From positions 1,116,001 through 1,180,000 of the forward strand of contig JH720293.1 in the NCBI GenBank assembly GCA_000231825.2: a DNA stretch of 64,000 nucleotides. Reading direction: 5' to 3'. Source of the stretch: Tetrahymena elliotti 4EA. Taxonomy: Eukaryota; Ciliophora; Oligohymenophorea; Hymenostomatida; Tetrahymenidae. The notes beneath the pieces are model-generated. The model made no database searches, was not told where the DNA came from, and was given only the letters and a program-made list of their open reading frames with translations. Of this stretch, positions 23,271 through 36,611 are shown one piece after another. Position numbers and translations under genes: made by a program. Numbering within the stretch: the stretch's first letter is position 1; every line of letters starts with the position of its first letter.

Positions 23271-26200
23271 TCATTATGATATATATTTTTTCGCTTACCT
23301 ATTTAATTTATCATTTTAATCATCTTATTATGCCTGAATTATTTACTGCTTTCTCTCTGTCTTAATCATTCCTTATTTAACTATTCCAGGGAAATTTAAA
23401 AATATTCTGTTGATGGCTTCACATTATTTTTCTTCATTTTCAATATTGAAATTTATTATATCTTGGTTACCAATAGCTTTGTTGTAGTTAGAATAATTAA
23501 CAACTTATGATTAATTATTGCTAAATATGGTATCAAATATTTTAATTCCTTTTTGAATAGGAATGTTTTTCTTTTTTACTGAATTAACAGTTGGTGAGTC
23601 CTTTTTTTTATATGATGGTTACAGCAAAATTGTTTTTGGGTTTTAGCAGAGAATTAAAGGCTTTTAATAGACATATTGGTTTTATGATTATATAATTTAT
23701 TTGTTTTAGTAGTGTTTACTTTAATTTATATTTTTATTTACTCCATATGAAGTATTAGAAGTACTTGTAAAATTGCTTTAGGGTCCAGTTTACTGTGAAG
23801 TATCCATAACATTTAAAATTTTGAGTTATTTTGCTTACTATTTTTGGACACTTTATTCATTAAATTGACCTTCTATTTCATTCTCATTGTCTTTTTATGA
23901 ATTTTTATTTGAATTTTCAAAAATATTTGCTTCAGTATGGTTATTATTTTCAGTATTTTAATCTTGCATTAAAGTTAGTGTATCTGATAATCTTATAATT
24001 TTATTACTTAAAATTTCTCTTTAACTTGATTGATTACTATAGTTAGAAGATGTTCTTTTTTCTAATTAATTTTAGGGGCTGCTGAGATTTTGCTGATTCA
24101 TTAATGAAATATTTTTACAATTCAATTCTATTTTAGAAGTTGTATTTACATTTTTAGAATTACTATTCAGTAAATACCCAATTAAATTGCTTTAGCTTCT
24201 TTAATGACTTTACTTATTATTAATACCTTAAATTTTTTCTTCATCAATATTAATTTACTTTTAATTTTAAAGATTATTATAATTGTATTGTGTCATTGAA
24301 TAATTTTTATAGTGTCCTTGTCCATGATTTTCTCTTTTCTAAATTAATTTATTGGTAGAAGGATGGTTACTATTTAAATTAGATTCTTAACAACTCATAA
24401 AAGATTATACATCTCCTTTTATTTGTTATTTGTCCACTTATCTTTAGGATATCACCAATTTTTTATTGTTTAGAGCTTAACTTATCAATTACATTTAATT
24501 TTGATTAGAGAATTGCTAACTATTTCCACTATATCTACTAAGTAATCCTTATTCACCTATTTTATAAAACTATTTTTCAAATCCTTAAATATTTAAGGAT
24601 TAAAAATCATTTTATTATTGTTCTATTCCATTTAGTGAAGACATTCTAAATTATCTAGTTCGCTCATTAATATTATTTATACCATTTTTTTAAATTTCTT
24701 TCTTTTTTTAAATTTTGAATAATTCGGTGTTTTAAATTGAATTACCATTAACCTGTTTATGCAGAGATAGTTAAAGAACGTTGTTATTTTTTGTTATTTC
24801 AGATAAATATTATTCATAATTTTTTCTTTTCTTTTTTTTGGTTAAAGAATTCTAGTTTGGACGAATCACAGGTTCTTCATCATCAACATTATAAAATATT
24901 TTTTCACTATTGGAAATGTGTTAGCTTTGTTGATTACCTAAATAAATAAAAGACACATGATCATTATTTATACTTTATTATTAAATTTAAAGATTCTATT
25001 TTTTAATTGGAGGGATATGGCAAATCATACTCATATGGTGAGTGTGATGTGATTACTATTATTATTTTTTAGGACTTTCAGATTTTGATATAATTTTGCT
25101 AGGATTACTTGAATTCAGATAATTTTATTAGTTGTCTGGAGATATGTTTTAATCTTCTTTTGTTACATCACAAATGCTTTTTATTTCAAATTACGTATTT
25201 TTTTCGTTTTAATTATTTTCGTTTTCTTCATTCAAATTTGAAAATCTTTCTATTTCTGTATCTTTCTATTATGTACTAAGCATCCCAAAATAATTTTTAT
25301 TATTCTAGCTGCTCAAATCATCAGTGTAAAATTCTTCGATATTTGAACAGCTGATTATTCTTTTTTCAAAAATTCTTGATTTTATTTGGAAATATTTATT
25401 TTATCTTTTATTGATATTATTTTATTTGGGACTCTCATTATTTACATATTTATGCAAAAAGTTCCCCAATAATTGATCAGGCCATTAGGTATTTTTAAAT
25501 AGAGCACTATCAAAACTGAAGACTTTTTTTCTTTCAAATTCATTAAAAAATGCTTCTTAAATGAATTCATTAAATTTTCTTGCCTTCTTATAAGACAATG
25601 GATCCTTCCTAAACCTCTCTATCCTTGCACAATCCCAACCAATACTACGTCTAATATTATCTATATTTTTATATTAGCTGTTAGGAATTCTAGAGTAAGG
25701 ATTTTTCTCAAAAATATCTAAGATAGTAACTAAAATGGCTTTCCCTACATCTTGATATAGTATAGGTATAAAAATAGGAGGTTCTTTTTTTCCTTTATAT
25801 ATATCTGATTGGCTGTCCTCAGCAGGGTCATAATCAAATCCTAATTAACTAAAATTTAACATAAACTCCACTAAAATTTTATCATATTCAATTATTCTTA
25901 CTCATTGATTTTAAAATCTGCATTTGATGCTGGAGGAAGTTAATTTAATTGAGTGGCCTAGTGAAATCCACATTCTAGAGTATAAGCATGTATTATTTTT
26001 GTAATCTAGTGTACTTGAACTCTACCACAACCCTCTTTAGTCATTTCTTCAAATTTATCCTTATTTACAATACAATTTTTTCAGCCCATTAAAAAAAATT
26101 TATTTAATAATTCAAAAGCTTACTCTAGCTTTCATATGTTTCTTAGAAAAGTTGCAATAGTTATATTCAAAATTTTTACAATTCATAGAAAGCACTTTAG

Positions 26201-27990
26201 CAAATGTCTAATTTTCTATTTACATCACAATATCATCACATGCATTACCATAAACAAAATGTCCTTTCTTACCAGCATGAGCATGTAAATCAATATAAAA
26301 AAATAATCTTCTATCTTCTTAAAGATATTCCACTAGTTTTTTTATAGCAAATATTTAAGGCTATTTTTATGGATCTGCAATTTTATAAAATCTATTTAGA
26401 TTATTATTATATGTATCCATTCTATAATGTCCATTATAAACTCCATCTGGATTAAGCATAGGGACAATCAAAAAAACAAAAAACTGTCTCAATAATGCAG
26501 CTCTGGAATCTTTTTTATTTAAAAGGAATTTAATCATTCCTTCTAAAGAATAACTACTTGGAGTCTCACCGGGATGAACTCTACAAGTTATCAAAATATA
26601 GGGCTTATTTAAGCGAAATCTTTTTTCATAAAAAATTAGAGTTGTAATCAAAAAATAAAATATAATTTAGATTAAAAATCTTCATTTTATTTAATTAAAA
26701 ATTATAAATTAATAAAATCAAATTTTTGAGCAAAATCACTTTTTTTTAAATTTGGTTTTTATTTGAAGATTTATAATTAATATATTTTAATTTGAATAAA
26801 TTGGGTACCTTTTAGCTCTAGTTTCCTTTTCTCTAAATGGAAACATTGGAGATTAAAAGTACTCTTCTTATTTTTCTAATATTCCATCTTAAGAAGATAT
26901 TGTTAGTAAATGGATATCTCTTTACTGAGAGCTCTGAACTAGAACTTCTGAATTTAAATATATATCTTAATCATTAGAATAGTCATCTTATAGTTTTTTA
27001 ATCATATCAACACATTTACTGTATTCGTAAGGATAAGAAAAGCAAAAAAATACTTCATCTTATTCGCTATTTTCTTTTTCAAATGTGTACTCAAAAGTTA
27101 AGACTAGATAATTCTTGGCTACCATCTATTTATATTTAATTTTGAATAGTTTTTGAAGAAAATACTAAATTTAAAAGATAAAGAATTAAATATCAGCCAC
27201 TAATTTTATATTACAAAATAGTTGACTTTTTGCTTACAAGTAATTTATACATCAAAATATTAAAAATAAGACTTCTTTATAGTTTATTAAACAAAAACTT
27301 ATATTCTTAATTTTCTTGATAGAAGAGTTAAATATTAAATACCTGTATACTAACTTCATTTTGCAGTCGCTAATACTCCCCATCTTTCTTTATCTTGTAG
27401 ACTGGCTTGTACTAGTTGCAAGCTTTATTCTTATTAAATTTAGAAGTTTGAATGTGAAATATTTCTTAACATTTTTATCATAAATGAAATAAATTTATCT
27501 AATAACAAACAAATTAATAATCATTTTTACATTCCAAAGAGACCACAATATGTGGATTTGCTATATATTCAATTTTATTGTTTATTCCTTTTTAAATCCC
27601 TTAACACTAAAATAAAACCAACTTTTAGAGTATCCATCCTGATCTGTTCCATAATCCCTATCAGCAGATGTAAAAATATCATACTAATTGTTGTAGTTAA
27701 AAAAAAATTTGAATGAACATTGAAAAAATTAAAGAATTTAACTTAAATGTTAAAAAATGATTTTCATTTTTCAAAACAAATTGAAATCACATAAAATGCT
27801 AAATTACCTCAAAATTTGATTTTTATAAGACTTTTCCACAATTTCCTGAATCAAAATCGCTATTAAATACAACTTTCATTTCAGATTATCCTTCTAAATT
27901 TTCTAATTAAAACTCAAATGTATTGTGTTATGGAATTTAAGTAGTTTTGATAGATATAGCCTGTTATTATGTTTCAGCAGTATCATTCAT
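23271..27990 (-). CDS. Cytosolic carboxypeptidase (CCP/AGBL, M14) with long Gln/Asn-rich tail, 1323 aa
   Basis: Seven exons, complement of 23271-25848, 25902-26059, 26124-26619, 26809-27125, 27343-27429, 27531-27683 and 27808-27990; 3972 nt, 1324 codons. CCPs remove C-terminal or side-chain glutamates from tubulin and other proteins. The CCP-specific N-domain is present (VVFNSDFDSGNCGKV, KSWFYFSVKGF, FSYPYEYSKC). The catalytic domain has HPGE (zinc ligands His262 and Glu265), NPDG and LNRFY, DLHAHAG (zinc ligand His359) and YTLECGF (catalytic Glu441). All required residues are intact, so it should be active. After about residue 560 comes a tail of roughly 760 residues, rich in Asn, Gln, Ser and Lys without domain, encoded in one exon. 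The joint between exons 2 and 3 (about 27430-27530) is the least certain splice. Subfamily (CCP1 to CCP6) was not resolved. Confidence 0.88.
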
Positions 27991-28828
27991 TCTATAAACT
28001 CGCTCAATACTTAATAAACTTTTAAATGAGATGTATGTAAATTTTGTGAGAAATGAGACTTTAACAGAAGATTCTCACTCTCAGATATAAATTATTAGAT
28101 AGTAAAGTTTTTAAGAATTAATAAAAGTTATTATCTTCTTTTAATCAGAATATTAGACTATGAAATCTAATAAATAGCATTTATTTTTAATATATTAAAA
28201 ATATAACCAAATGCAACCCACAAACACAATAAACATCATTCATTTATTTAATAGATAAATAAATTGCTTTTACAATTTTAATCATTTCATAAATAAGTTA
28301 TTAACAATATTCATCAAATACAATTTTGTAAAAATAGCAAGGTGGATTTAAAAATCCTCTTAATGATATTTAATAATTTTTTGAAAATTATGCTTCAACA
28401 TTTATAAAACTACAATTTAACATTTATTGTAATTATTTTAATTTGATAGCTTTATATTTTAATTAATTAATATTTACAATTATTCATCTATCTATCCAAG
28501 ATTTATTATGTTTAAAATTTATGAGATTTAGCAAAATAAAAATTTATTATTAATTAAATATTGATTTGTAGTATCTTATTTTCAACTCTTTACAGTATCT
28601 ATGAAACATTTTATTAAAATAAACAAACAAAAATTTTTAATAAAATATTTTAACATTTTTTTCTTATGTGTTTTTTTTAATTGAATGAATTATTTTATTT
28701 CAATTTTTAAAATCTTTAAGAAAATATATTTTTTGCTTGAATATGTTAATTAATATTGATATAGCTTGCTAATTTTTGTTATAATTTATTGTATCTTTAT
28801 TAGCATACTTTTTTATCAGGAATTTCAG
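27991..28828. other. Upstream region between divergent genes
   Basis: A+T-rich spacer between the carboxypeptidase start and the next gene on the plus strand; no motif recognised. Confidence 0.55.
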
Positions 28829-31800
28829 ATGTTAAATATTGGAATCGCACATTTAAAAAAATTAAAAAAGCAATCTAAAAAAGAAAAAAACAAAATAGAA
28901 TAATTAAAATCACAACCTTCTTCAACACTACAAAATTTTAGAAAATTTAATAGGAAAGACCATAATAACTCAGCTTTAAGAGCTTTCTCTACACTAAATA
29001 AGATTTTAAACTTGAGAATGATCTAAAACTCTTTATTTAAGTAAAATAAGTTTAATGAAAGCTTGATTTGTGATGTAAGACCTCCTATCAGCTAAAAAAA
29101 TCAAGAATAGACTTTTGAAAAAGCTGTTGAAAATTTCAAAGAATCCTAAGGTTAAGAGCTTCTAAAGATTTAAGATGACAATAATTCAAGCTCATAAAAG
29201 TGCAGAAAGAAGCCAAAAAAGCCTTTAATTTACAAAAATAAAACCTTTTAATCAGAACAAATTGATTCAAATATATCAAATGTTAGTTCTACTTACTAAA
29301 TAAATATTTAAAAATGTGAAACAATAGCTGAAATAACTTAGGAAACAGAAGAATAGGAAAATAGATATGAAAAATAGATAGTCTCGCCTTAATCCAATTC
29401 TAGTAGTTCTTATTAAAGCCCTTTTGCTCTTTAGTAAATCTAATAAAGAATACATGAATAATAAAGCATGATTAATTTGTTCTAAAATATGAATTAAATG
29501 AATAGTTATATCAATAATATTGGCTAATCATTCAATTTCAATTAAAGTGATATAAATTTTAACTTCTAAAAATATTAAAATATTAAATATGAAATGTTTT
29601 AAGAAATCAAGATCTATAAAAAAAAATTCAATTTTAAAAAATATTTTAAGCCATATAAAAAATAGAAAAAATAATTTTATCAAGAAAAATTTAGAGATGA
29701 AGAACCTTAACAAAATCTTAATTAGGATACTCCCTACTAATGCCATCTAAGTGAAAATCGATAAGATATAGGAGATTGGGAGTTGTAGGATATAAAAAAA
29801 TTAACAGAGAGTGATACTGATAATGAACAAGAATCTTTAATACTTGAAGAAGAAGAAGATTAATTTTAAAACATTGAAAAACACTTTCCTATATTACAAA
29901 TTTAGAGAAACATAAATTGTGAGCTTGAGAAATTTACAATTTCTTCAATGTAATCTTCTTAAAATATCTAAATAAATACCTAAATTGGATCAACAAAAGA
30001 AGATGAGACCAGCAAAAAACTAGAAAGTAGTTATCCATCTTTGTCAACATCATTTTCTTAAATTGAAAAAATAGAAGATGAAAGTCAATAATAAGATTTT
30101 CTTTAACTAAGTGGTGAGAAAGCTTCATTCTGTGGAAAATAGTTTGAACAAGAGAGATAAAATAATTTAATGTTAAATCATGATTCCACAAACAAAAATG
30201 TTAAAAACTTTGAACTTGATGAAGAAGATAAATGTAACAACAAAAATGTTTCTAATAACCCTTCTACTTAAAATCTAAGTCTACTTTTTAAAACAAATAT
30301 TCTTCTTAAAAACATAAAGAATCTTTAAGCAGACCAAGTAGAAAAATAAAATTTGATTAAAAAATTACAAATGCAAGAATTTAAGCAAATTAATGTTGAA
30401 TAAAAAAAAATTAGTGAAACATCTCAATAATAACAATAATAAGATAATTAAATAAATTCAGATAGCTCTGGGGACAATTTAAATTAATGGTAGGAGGATT
30501 GTTGCTTTGTACTTTAAGATGAAAAAAATGGAATGTTAGAGTAGAATTTGCATAAAAACAAATATAAAGAAACAATCTAATTTAGACAATTAGGTAGTTC
30601 TCATTTTTATAACTCTTAAAAGAAGATTCTTGACACCAGAAATCAAGATAAACAATAGAGTAAAGAAAATAACCAATAAATTATTTTTTAGAAATTTTTA
30701 CAATAAAGATAATATCTAAGGATGCAAATAAAAGCAGTAGAATGTATCAAAGATTTAAAACTAGGATGTAAAATATATAATAATAACATCTATATTTATG
30801 AAAAAGAAGAACCTCCTTTTATGAGAGGATTCAACATTTTTTAGTGTAGTTCTATTAATTTGATTATAGATTGGTGCTAAAATGAGTCTGAATTTTAAGA
30901 TCGGTTCTAGTCAAAAATAATTGTTGATCTTTCTATTTAAGATTAGTTTAAAGGTTTTTTCAATTAAATCTTACTGAGACCTGATGGCTACTTAAAATAT
31001 GGAAACCTTTAGTTAATATCCAAGTATTCAAGAAGACCAATCTTTGTCTCTAGCAGTACATAAAACAGTAACCTGATTTCATAGAAAGAGACTTGTAAAG
31101 CTATGGAATTCACTTTGATTAATTTAAAATTTATTAACCCAAAAGAATTTTATGAAGAAATAAATTAGTGTAACAAGTATCTTCATGATAAAACATTTGA
31201 TTTTGAATATATAGATATAGAATATCTTCAAAGAAAGTGTCAAGAATCCCTAAATTATGAATTCAAATTAATTTTTGAAAATAAAAAAATGGTTAGATAA
31301 ATTATAGGTGCCTTGAACTCATTAGCAGAGAAAACAAATTTCATATTTGGGATTAGTGATATAGATAGAACAAGAAAATAAGAAATAATATATAATGAGC
31401 TATTTCAAATGATCTAATTTAATAAAAAAAACATTTTTGACACTCTTGATAATATAATAAATTAAACTTTGGAGATTATAAAATAAAATATGAATACATA
31501 CGATGGTACTCAAATAAAAGCATGGAAAAAATAACATGAAATAGGAATTTAAATAGATGAAGAAATTTTAGTGATTGAATTTTAAATATTAAAAATATCA
31601 GATAAACTTTACCCAATAAAGATGGTTGTTCCTTCATCTTCACATCTCATTATGGTAAAAAACGAGAATAGTAAATCAGATCATATTTTTGGAAATTACA
31701 CATATGTGAGATAAAACGCCTCAGTAAATATACTAACAGAACTCAAAAAACCAAAAGCACAAAAATAGTATTAGGAAATCCAAGAAATAAGTTTATTCTA

Positions 31801-31840
31801 TGACTTCAAAAAAGAATTTTTTGCCAAAATAAATAAGTGA
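28829..31840 (+). CDS. Unknown protein, 1003 aa, single exon
   Basis: An uninterrupted frame of 1004 codons from ATG 28829 to TGA 31838-31840, with TAA and TAG used freely as Gln. I do not recognise it. The first 480 residues are Gln/Asn/Ser/Lys-rich low complexity with acidic patches. A helical, coiled-coil-prone stretch follows at about 490-560. The C-terminal part from about residue 620 looks ordered (FMRGFNIFQCSSINLIIDW, LLRPDGYLKYGNLQLISKY, KKMVRQIIGALNSLAEK) and contains no membrane segment. A ciliate-specific regulatory or scaffold protein is possible; no function can be assigned. Divergent to the carboxypeptidase gene. Confidence 0.75.
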
Positions 31841-34800
31841 ATTGCTATCCATTATTGATTAAATTTTTTTATAAAAAAAGTGAATGAAATTTTTGCTTTT
31901 TAAAATCTATTTCCTTTTTATTTTTAAATTTTATTTTCTTTTATATTTTGGAAATTCAAATCAGATAAATTGCAATTTTTAAAAATAATTAAGTTTATTT
32001 AATAATAGGATTCCATATTTCACATTTAAAACTAGAAGTAATAATATTACATAAAATTCTTTTTATTATCTATCCACAAAAAAGAATATCTTTTATTAAA
32101 GATTAAAATAAAAATTCTAAAAAAAATCTTTATCTTTTTAATAAATAAATTTAAACAAAATACATAAAAATTATTTGTTTTCTTTAATATTCTCAATTTT
32201 TCATTTATTTATTTCTAAAATTAAAATGTTTTTATTAATTATTGGCACTCAATTTCTCATTTCGTGTGTGATCAAAAAAATTTTTAAAAATGATTAGAAA
32301 TACTCAAATAATCATATTTAATTTTTTTCTTAAAAAAAATGTCGATCAAAAAATATTTAAATTAAATAAAACCAAAATTGTTTTTAACTGAATTTAATTC
32401 ATTTTAAAAGAAAAATTTATTCAAAGAAAAATTTTATGATATTGAAATAAATTAGATTTATTTGTGATTTCAATTTATTTGAATATGTAAATAATTTAGG
32501 AGATTTACTAGTAGTTTGATTTTCCTTCTCTTCTCAGTTTAATGTGTTAAAAATTGTAAATATCAAAAAAGAAAAACTCTAGAAATAAGCCAGATTAATT
32601 CTTAATCAAAAAAAATTTGTGTAAATATACTGAGGTTTTTTGAATGAATCCTTAACAAAATAAATAAAAATAATTTTTTAAAAGAAATTTATTTTCATAC
32701 AATAATTTTGTATTAATTATATTTTTCATGTAAAATTAAGGTATTTTAAAGATTAGTTATTCTATAATCATAGTATAATAGGTCTATTTCAATACCAAAA
32801 GTTTTCAAAAAGAAAAGAATATATCAAAAATTAATCTTGATCAATTTATAAAAAGAAATTCTTTCTGAAATGATAAAAAGGATTGATATAAATGTAAGAA
32901 ATAATTAAATTATTATTAAATTTATCTCAAAAATAAAATACTATCTTCTGTTAAAATCTACTTCATACTACTTCATGCATTTTTTATTTAAAATATTTTT
33001 TATAAATTCAATTATTCACAATCTTTTTAGTCATTTTATTAACAAAATATGATTATATTTGATAATCAAAAAGTAATTAATTTATTTTTTCCTTTTAAAA
33101 TAATCGAGTGTAAAGAAATGATATAGTCTCTAATCTTCGAAATATGGAAGAAGATTTTGTTTTAATTTTTTAGGAAATTAAATTTATTAGAATTTTAAGT
33201 ATGAAAATCTACCATTTTGTTATTGTTTTTATTTAGGCTGAATAAAATCATCTGATAGTTATTCTTTGCTAAACCTGCACATAATTATTGAATACTTGTG
33301 TTGTTAAATTTTTTTCCTCAGGAAAGCACTCTTTCAAAATTTTAGAAAATAAATGAATAAATTTATTTTATCTATTGAAATTGTCTAAAAAATTCTATGT
33401 TATACTCCTCTAAGCTCAAATTCAAAAAACGAAAAAATATTGGCTAAAAAGTTTTTCTTCAAATTTATTTGAGTAGAAAGAACAGCTAAAAATTTAATAG
33501 TAAATAGTAGTAGTAACAATTGCAATAATAATTTACTTATTAAAAACATACAAAAAAAAGTCTGTAATTACTTACAAATAATAAATTTTATTAGTCTTAA
33601 CTTACTTTTTTTTTTTATTCAGAAATGAATACAGACCTCAAATAAATTTAATAGTTTCTCTAATTGGACGAGCATTAATAATATTATATAATAAATAATT
33701 TACACACCTTGATACAGTTTAAATCAGAAATTAACCATAAATTAGGTTTATAATTAAAATAATTAATTATACTAATTAAATAAATGAACGATTCACCCCC
33801 CTAATTGGTATAAATTAATTCATTTTAATCAAATAATGCTTCTTCTAACCTTAAATGATAAATTAGATTACCCTAAATCCACTGATTTTTCTTGTCTTTT
33901 TCATAAACGTTAAAAAATTAGAAGAAAGTTAATATGAAAACCTTTTCTCTAAAACAATTTTTAGTTTGGATAGCAAGTAGAACTTTAACAAAAACAAAAA
34001 TAAATTTGAAATATGATTTTATTTTTGAATATTCTTTGTTTTTTAATAAAAAAGAAATATGATATTTTTATTTATTAAAATATTGAAGATTTGCTTAGAG
34101 AAGCAGATAAACATATCTTACAAAAAATCTGCTCAGTCTTATAAAAATTGTAATTAAATTATGAAGTTTCTTATTATATAATTTCTTGGAGTTGCTTTAC
34201 ATTATTTTGTTAAAAATATTATTTACTTTGTAATTCATAAAAAATATAATCTATAAGGTTTTTAATTACTTAATTAGCAAAATGACTTAGCAAATTTAGC
34301 ATGTAATATTTGCGAAGATATAAGCTAAAAGTCGCCTAAACGCGATTTTAAATCTAGCAAAAATTTTTGTTTATTGAATATTGATAGTTTTGATTAGGTT
34401 TTTGTCTAACGCATTTTTTAATTTTTTTAGAGAGAATAATTTAAGGGAGCAACCTTTGTGTTCATTTTTTAGCTGGAAAAAATAAACAGAGTAAAAAAAT
34501 TTGATTTTTCAAATTTTTGTTTTTCTTTATCTTATCTTTATTTAATTACAATTTATTCTTACAAAACAAAATATTCATAGTTTTATACCCAAAAATATTA
34601 CTTCTTTACGTGCTAATTTACAATTTTTTAGACAGATTATAAAGCAAATGTTTTTGGTATATTCATCTAGTTCACATTACAATAAATCATTAAAGATGAT
34701 ACTTGAAGAAATTTTATGTTTATTAGCAGTTTATCAAATATAAAAAATTAAAAAGTTTGCATGCGTGTATGTATGTGCATCATATACATGCATCATGGGG

Positions 34801-35519
34801 ATAGACTTTATTCAAATTATTGTATGCTTTTTATTAGATGTTAAAAAAATTCAAAATTTTGACTCGATGACGTATTTGTTTACCTGTAAAATTTATAATA
34901 TAACAAATTGTTCCAGATTATTCATCCAAAGCTGGTTTAATTATCGTTTAGCTAAGAATTATTGGTCAACTTCTTTTTTGGTTGGCTCTTATTTTCCTTT
35001 TAAAATTTTATATAAATCTATCTAGATTTCCTTTTGAAATAGGGCTTATGAAAAGAAATAAAGGTCTTCAGCTAAGCTATTAAAATTTTTTTTGTAAATA
35101 AATATGAGCGAGGTATGTGTTTATTATAACTGATAATAATTAATTTGTAACTTTTTGAGTTTAAGGATGAAAATATTATTCAAAAATTTAATATCCACAA
35201 AATTTTTTGATTATGTTCAGAAAACTAATTAATATTTTTCTTAATTACACACTTCCAAGGATGCAAATGTTCTGAATTTTTTATTTACCCTTCTGCCTTT
35301 AAATTCTTACTTACCAATCTTTTTTAAGATATAAAAATATTAAATTTAAAAATTTCTTGTAAATAAATAAATTAAACAATTTGCAAGTTTAGGTCTACTA
35401 AAAATTTTAGGACTTTCTAAAAAGGCAGTAAAAAAGACAAAGCTTTAGCGTATTCTAAAATAAGACTTGGTCTCGAAAAGATCTAGTGTTAACATAATAG
35501 TAATAAAACATTCAACATT
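31841..35519. other. Long gene-poor spacer (3.7 kb)
   Basis: The longest spacer in the window. TGA is frequent in all frames and no conserved protein is visible. A short stretch near 34760-34800 has alternating ATGC/GTAT words and slightly higher G+C. A TGA-free frame at 34765-35025 holds no TAA/TAG codon and is unlike the real genes, so I treat it as chance. Confidence 0.55.
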
Positions 35520-36611
35520 ATGGAGTAAACTTCCCTCAATTCTACTACTGATTCCAGCTAAGTCGTTTCCAAGCGCGAAGCCTATTTCTTGAAGCAAAAG
35601 GAAGGCGATGGCATCGCTAATGCATCTGACCGTGATTCCCTTATAAAATACAAGCTTACCATCTATGAAAATGTATGGAGAGCAATATTTTTATTCATCA
35701 CTATCTGTGGTGGTGTCCTTGTTGAAAGAGTTTATCGCTTCCACAACGATCCCTATACTGCCAGTGTACCTAAAGGATCTATCTATGATTTCTGGATTTC
35801 AATAGTATCAGCCTCAGTTATTGCATTGGTTCGTTTCCTTATTAGATATTTCTTCCTTGAAAAGGTTGTAGGTATGCTTTCTGAAAAGCGTTTAAAAACT
35901 ATTGAAGAAGGTAGAAAGCGTGCTGATTAAATTTGCAAATGGTTATTCGATATTAGCTATTATACTTTGACTAGTATAATTGGCTATTTGATCTGCAAAG
36001 ATTAACCATTCCTTCCTCCTTCTCTCTTAGGTAGTGGTTCATGCGATAATCTCTTCATGAGACATCCTGAAGTCCCATACGTTCCATACTTAGATATCTT
36101 CTACTTAGTTCAAACCGGTACCCATCTCTACACATTCGTTCATTAAATTATTGCTAAGTTTAGTGATCCTAAATTCTACGAATATGCTCTTCACCATGGT
36201 CTTGCCCTATTCTTGCTTTGGTTCTCCTACATGATGAACTTCAAGTTAGTTGGTATTATTGTTCTTTTAATCCATGATGTTGGTGATGTCTTCTTGATTG
36301 CTGCTAGAGCTTATACAGATTTAAAAAATAGAATTGTTGCAATTAACATTTTAATATACGTTTTAACATATCCCATCTGGGTCTACACTCGTAATATTAT
36401 TTTCCCCATCTGTGTTATTGGTGCTGCCGCTGACTAATACATGTCCCAAAGATCAGAAGAATATGCTAGAATTATGGATTTCCCTATGATGTACATGTTC
36501 TTCATGATTTCAGCATTAGCAATCATGCATATTTACTGGACATTTTTCCTCTCCAAAGCTGCTATATCTATGCTTGGAAAGGGTAAGGATAAAAATGGTT
36601 ATGACTCTTGA
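35520..36611 (+). CDS. LAG1: Ceramide synthase (LAG1/TLC family), 363 aa
   Basis: Single exon of 364 codons. Ceramide synthases acylate sphingoid bases in the ER membrane using acyl-CoA. The TLC domain carries the Lag1 motif: His225-His226 in ALHHGLALFLLWFSYMMN, then LLIHDVGDVFL with His252, Asp253 and Asp256, the residues required for activity in the family. About six hydrophobic segments are visible, starting with AIFLFITICGGVLVERVY near residue 56 and ending with MMYMFFMISALAIMHIYW. Length fits the family. No homeobox insert is present. Codons end in C or T more often than in neighbouring genes, and few TAA/TAG occur, which suggests high expression. The start is the first Met, followed at once by a TAA Gln codon. 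Confidence 0.92.

Noticed and set aside
26367..26651. Standalone small carboxypeptidase fragment
   Set aside because: It is one exon of the seven-exon carboxypeptidase gene; flanking exons in the correct phase supply the rest of the domain.
34765..35025. TGA-free ATG frame of 86 codons
   Set aside because: Contains no TAA/TAG Gln codons, no conserved motif and lies in spacer; unlike the real genes it avoids all three stops by chance.
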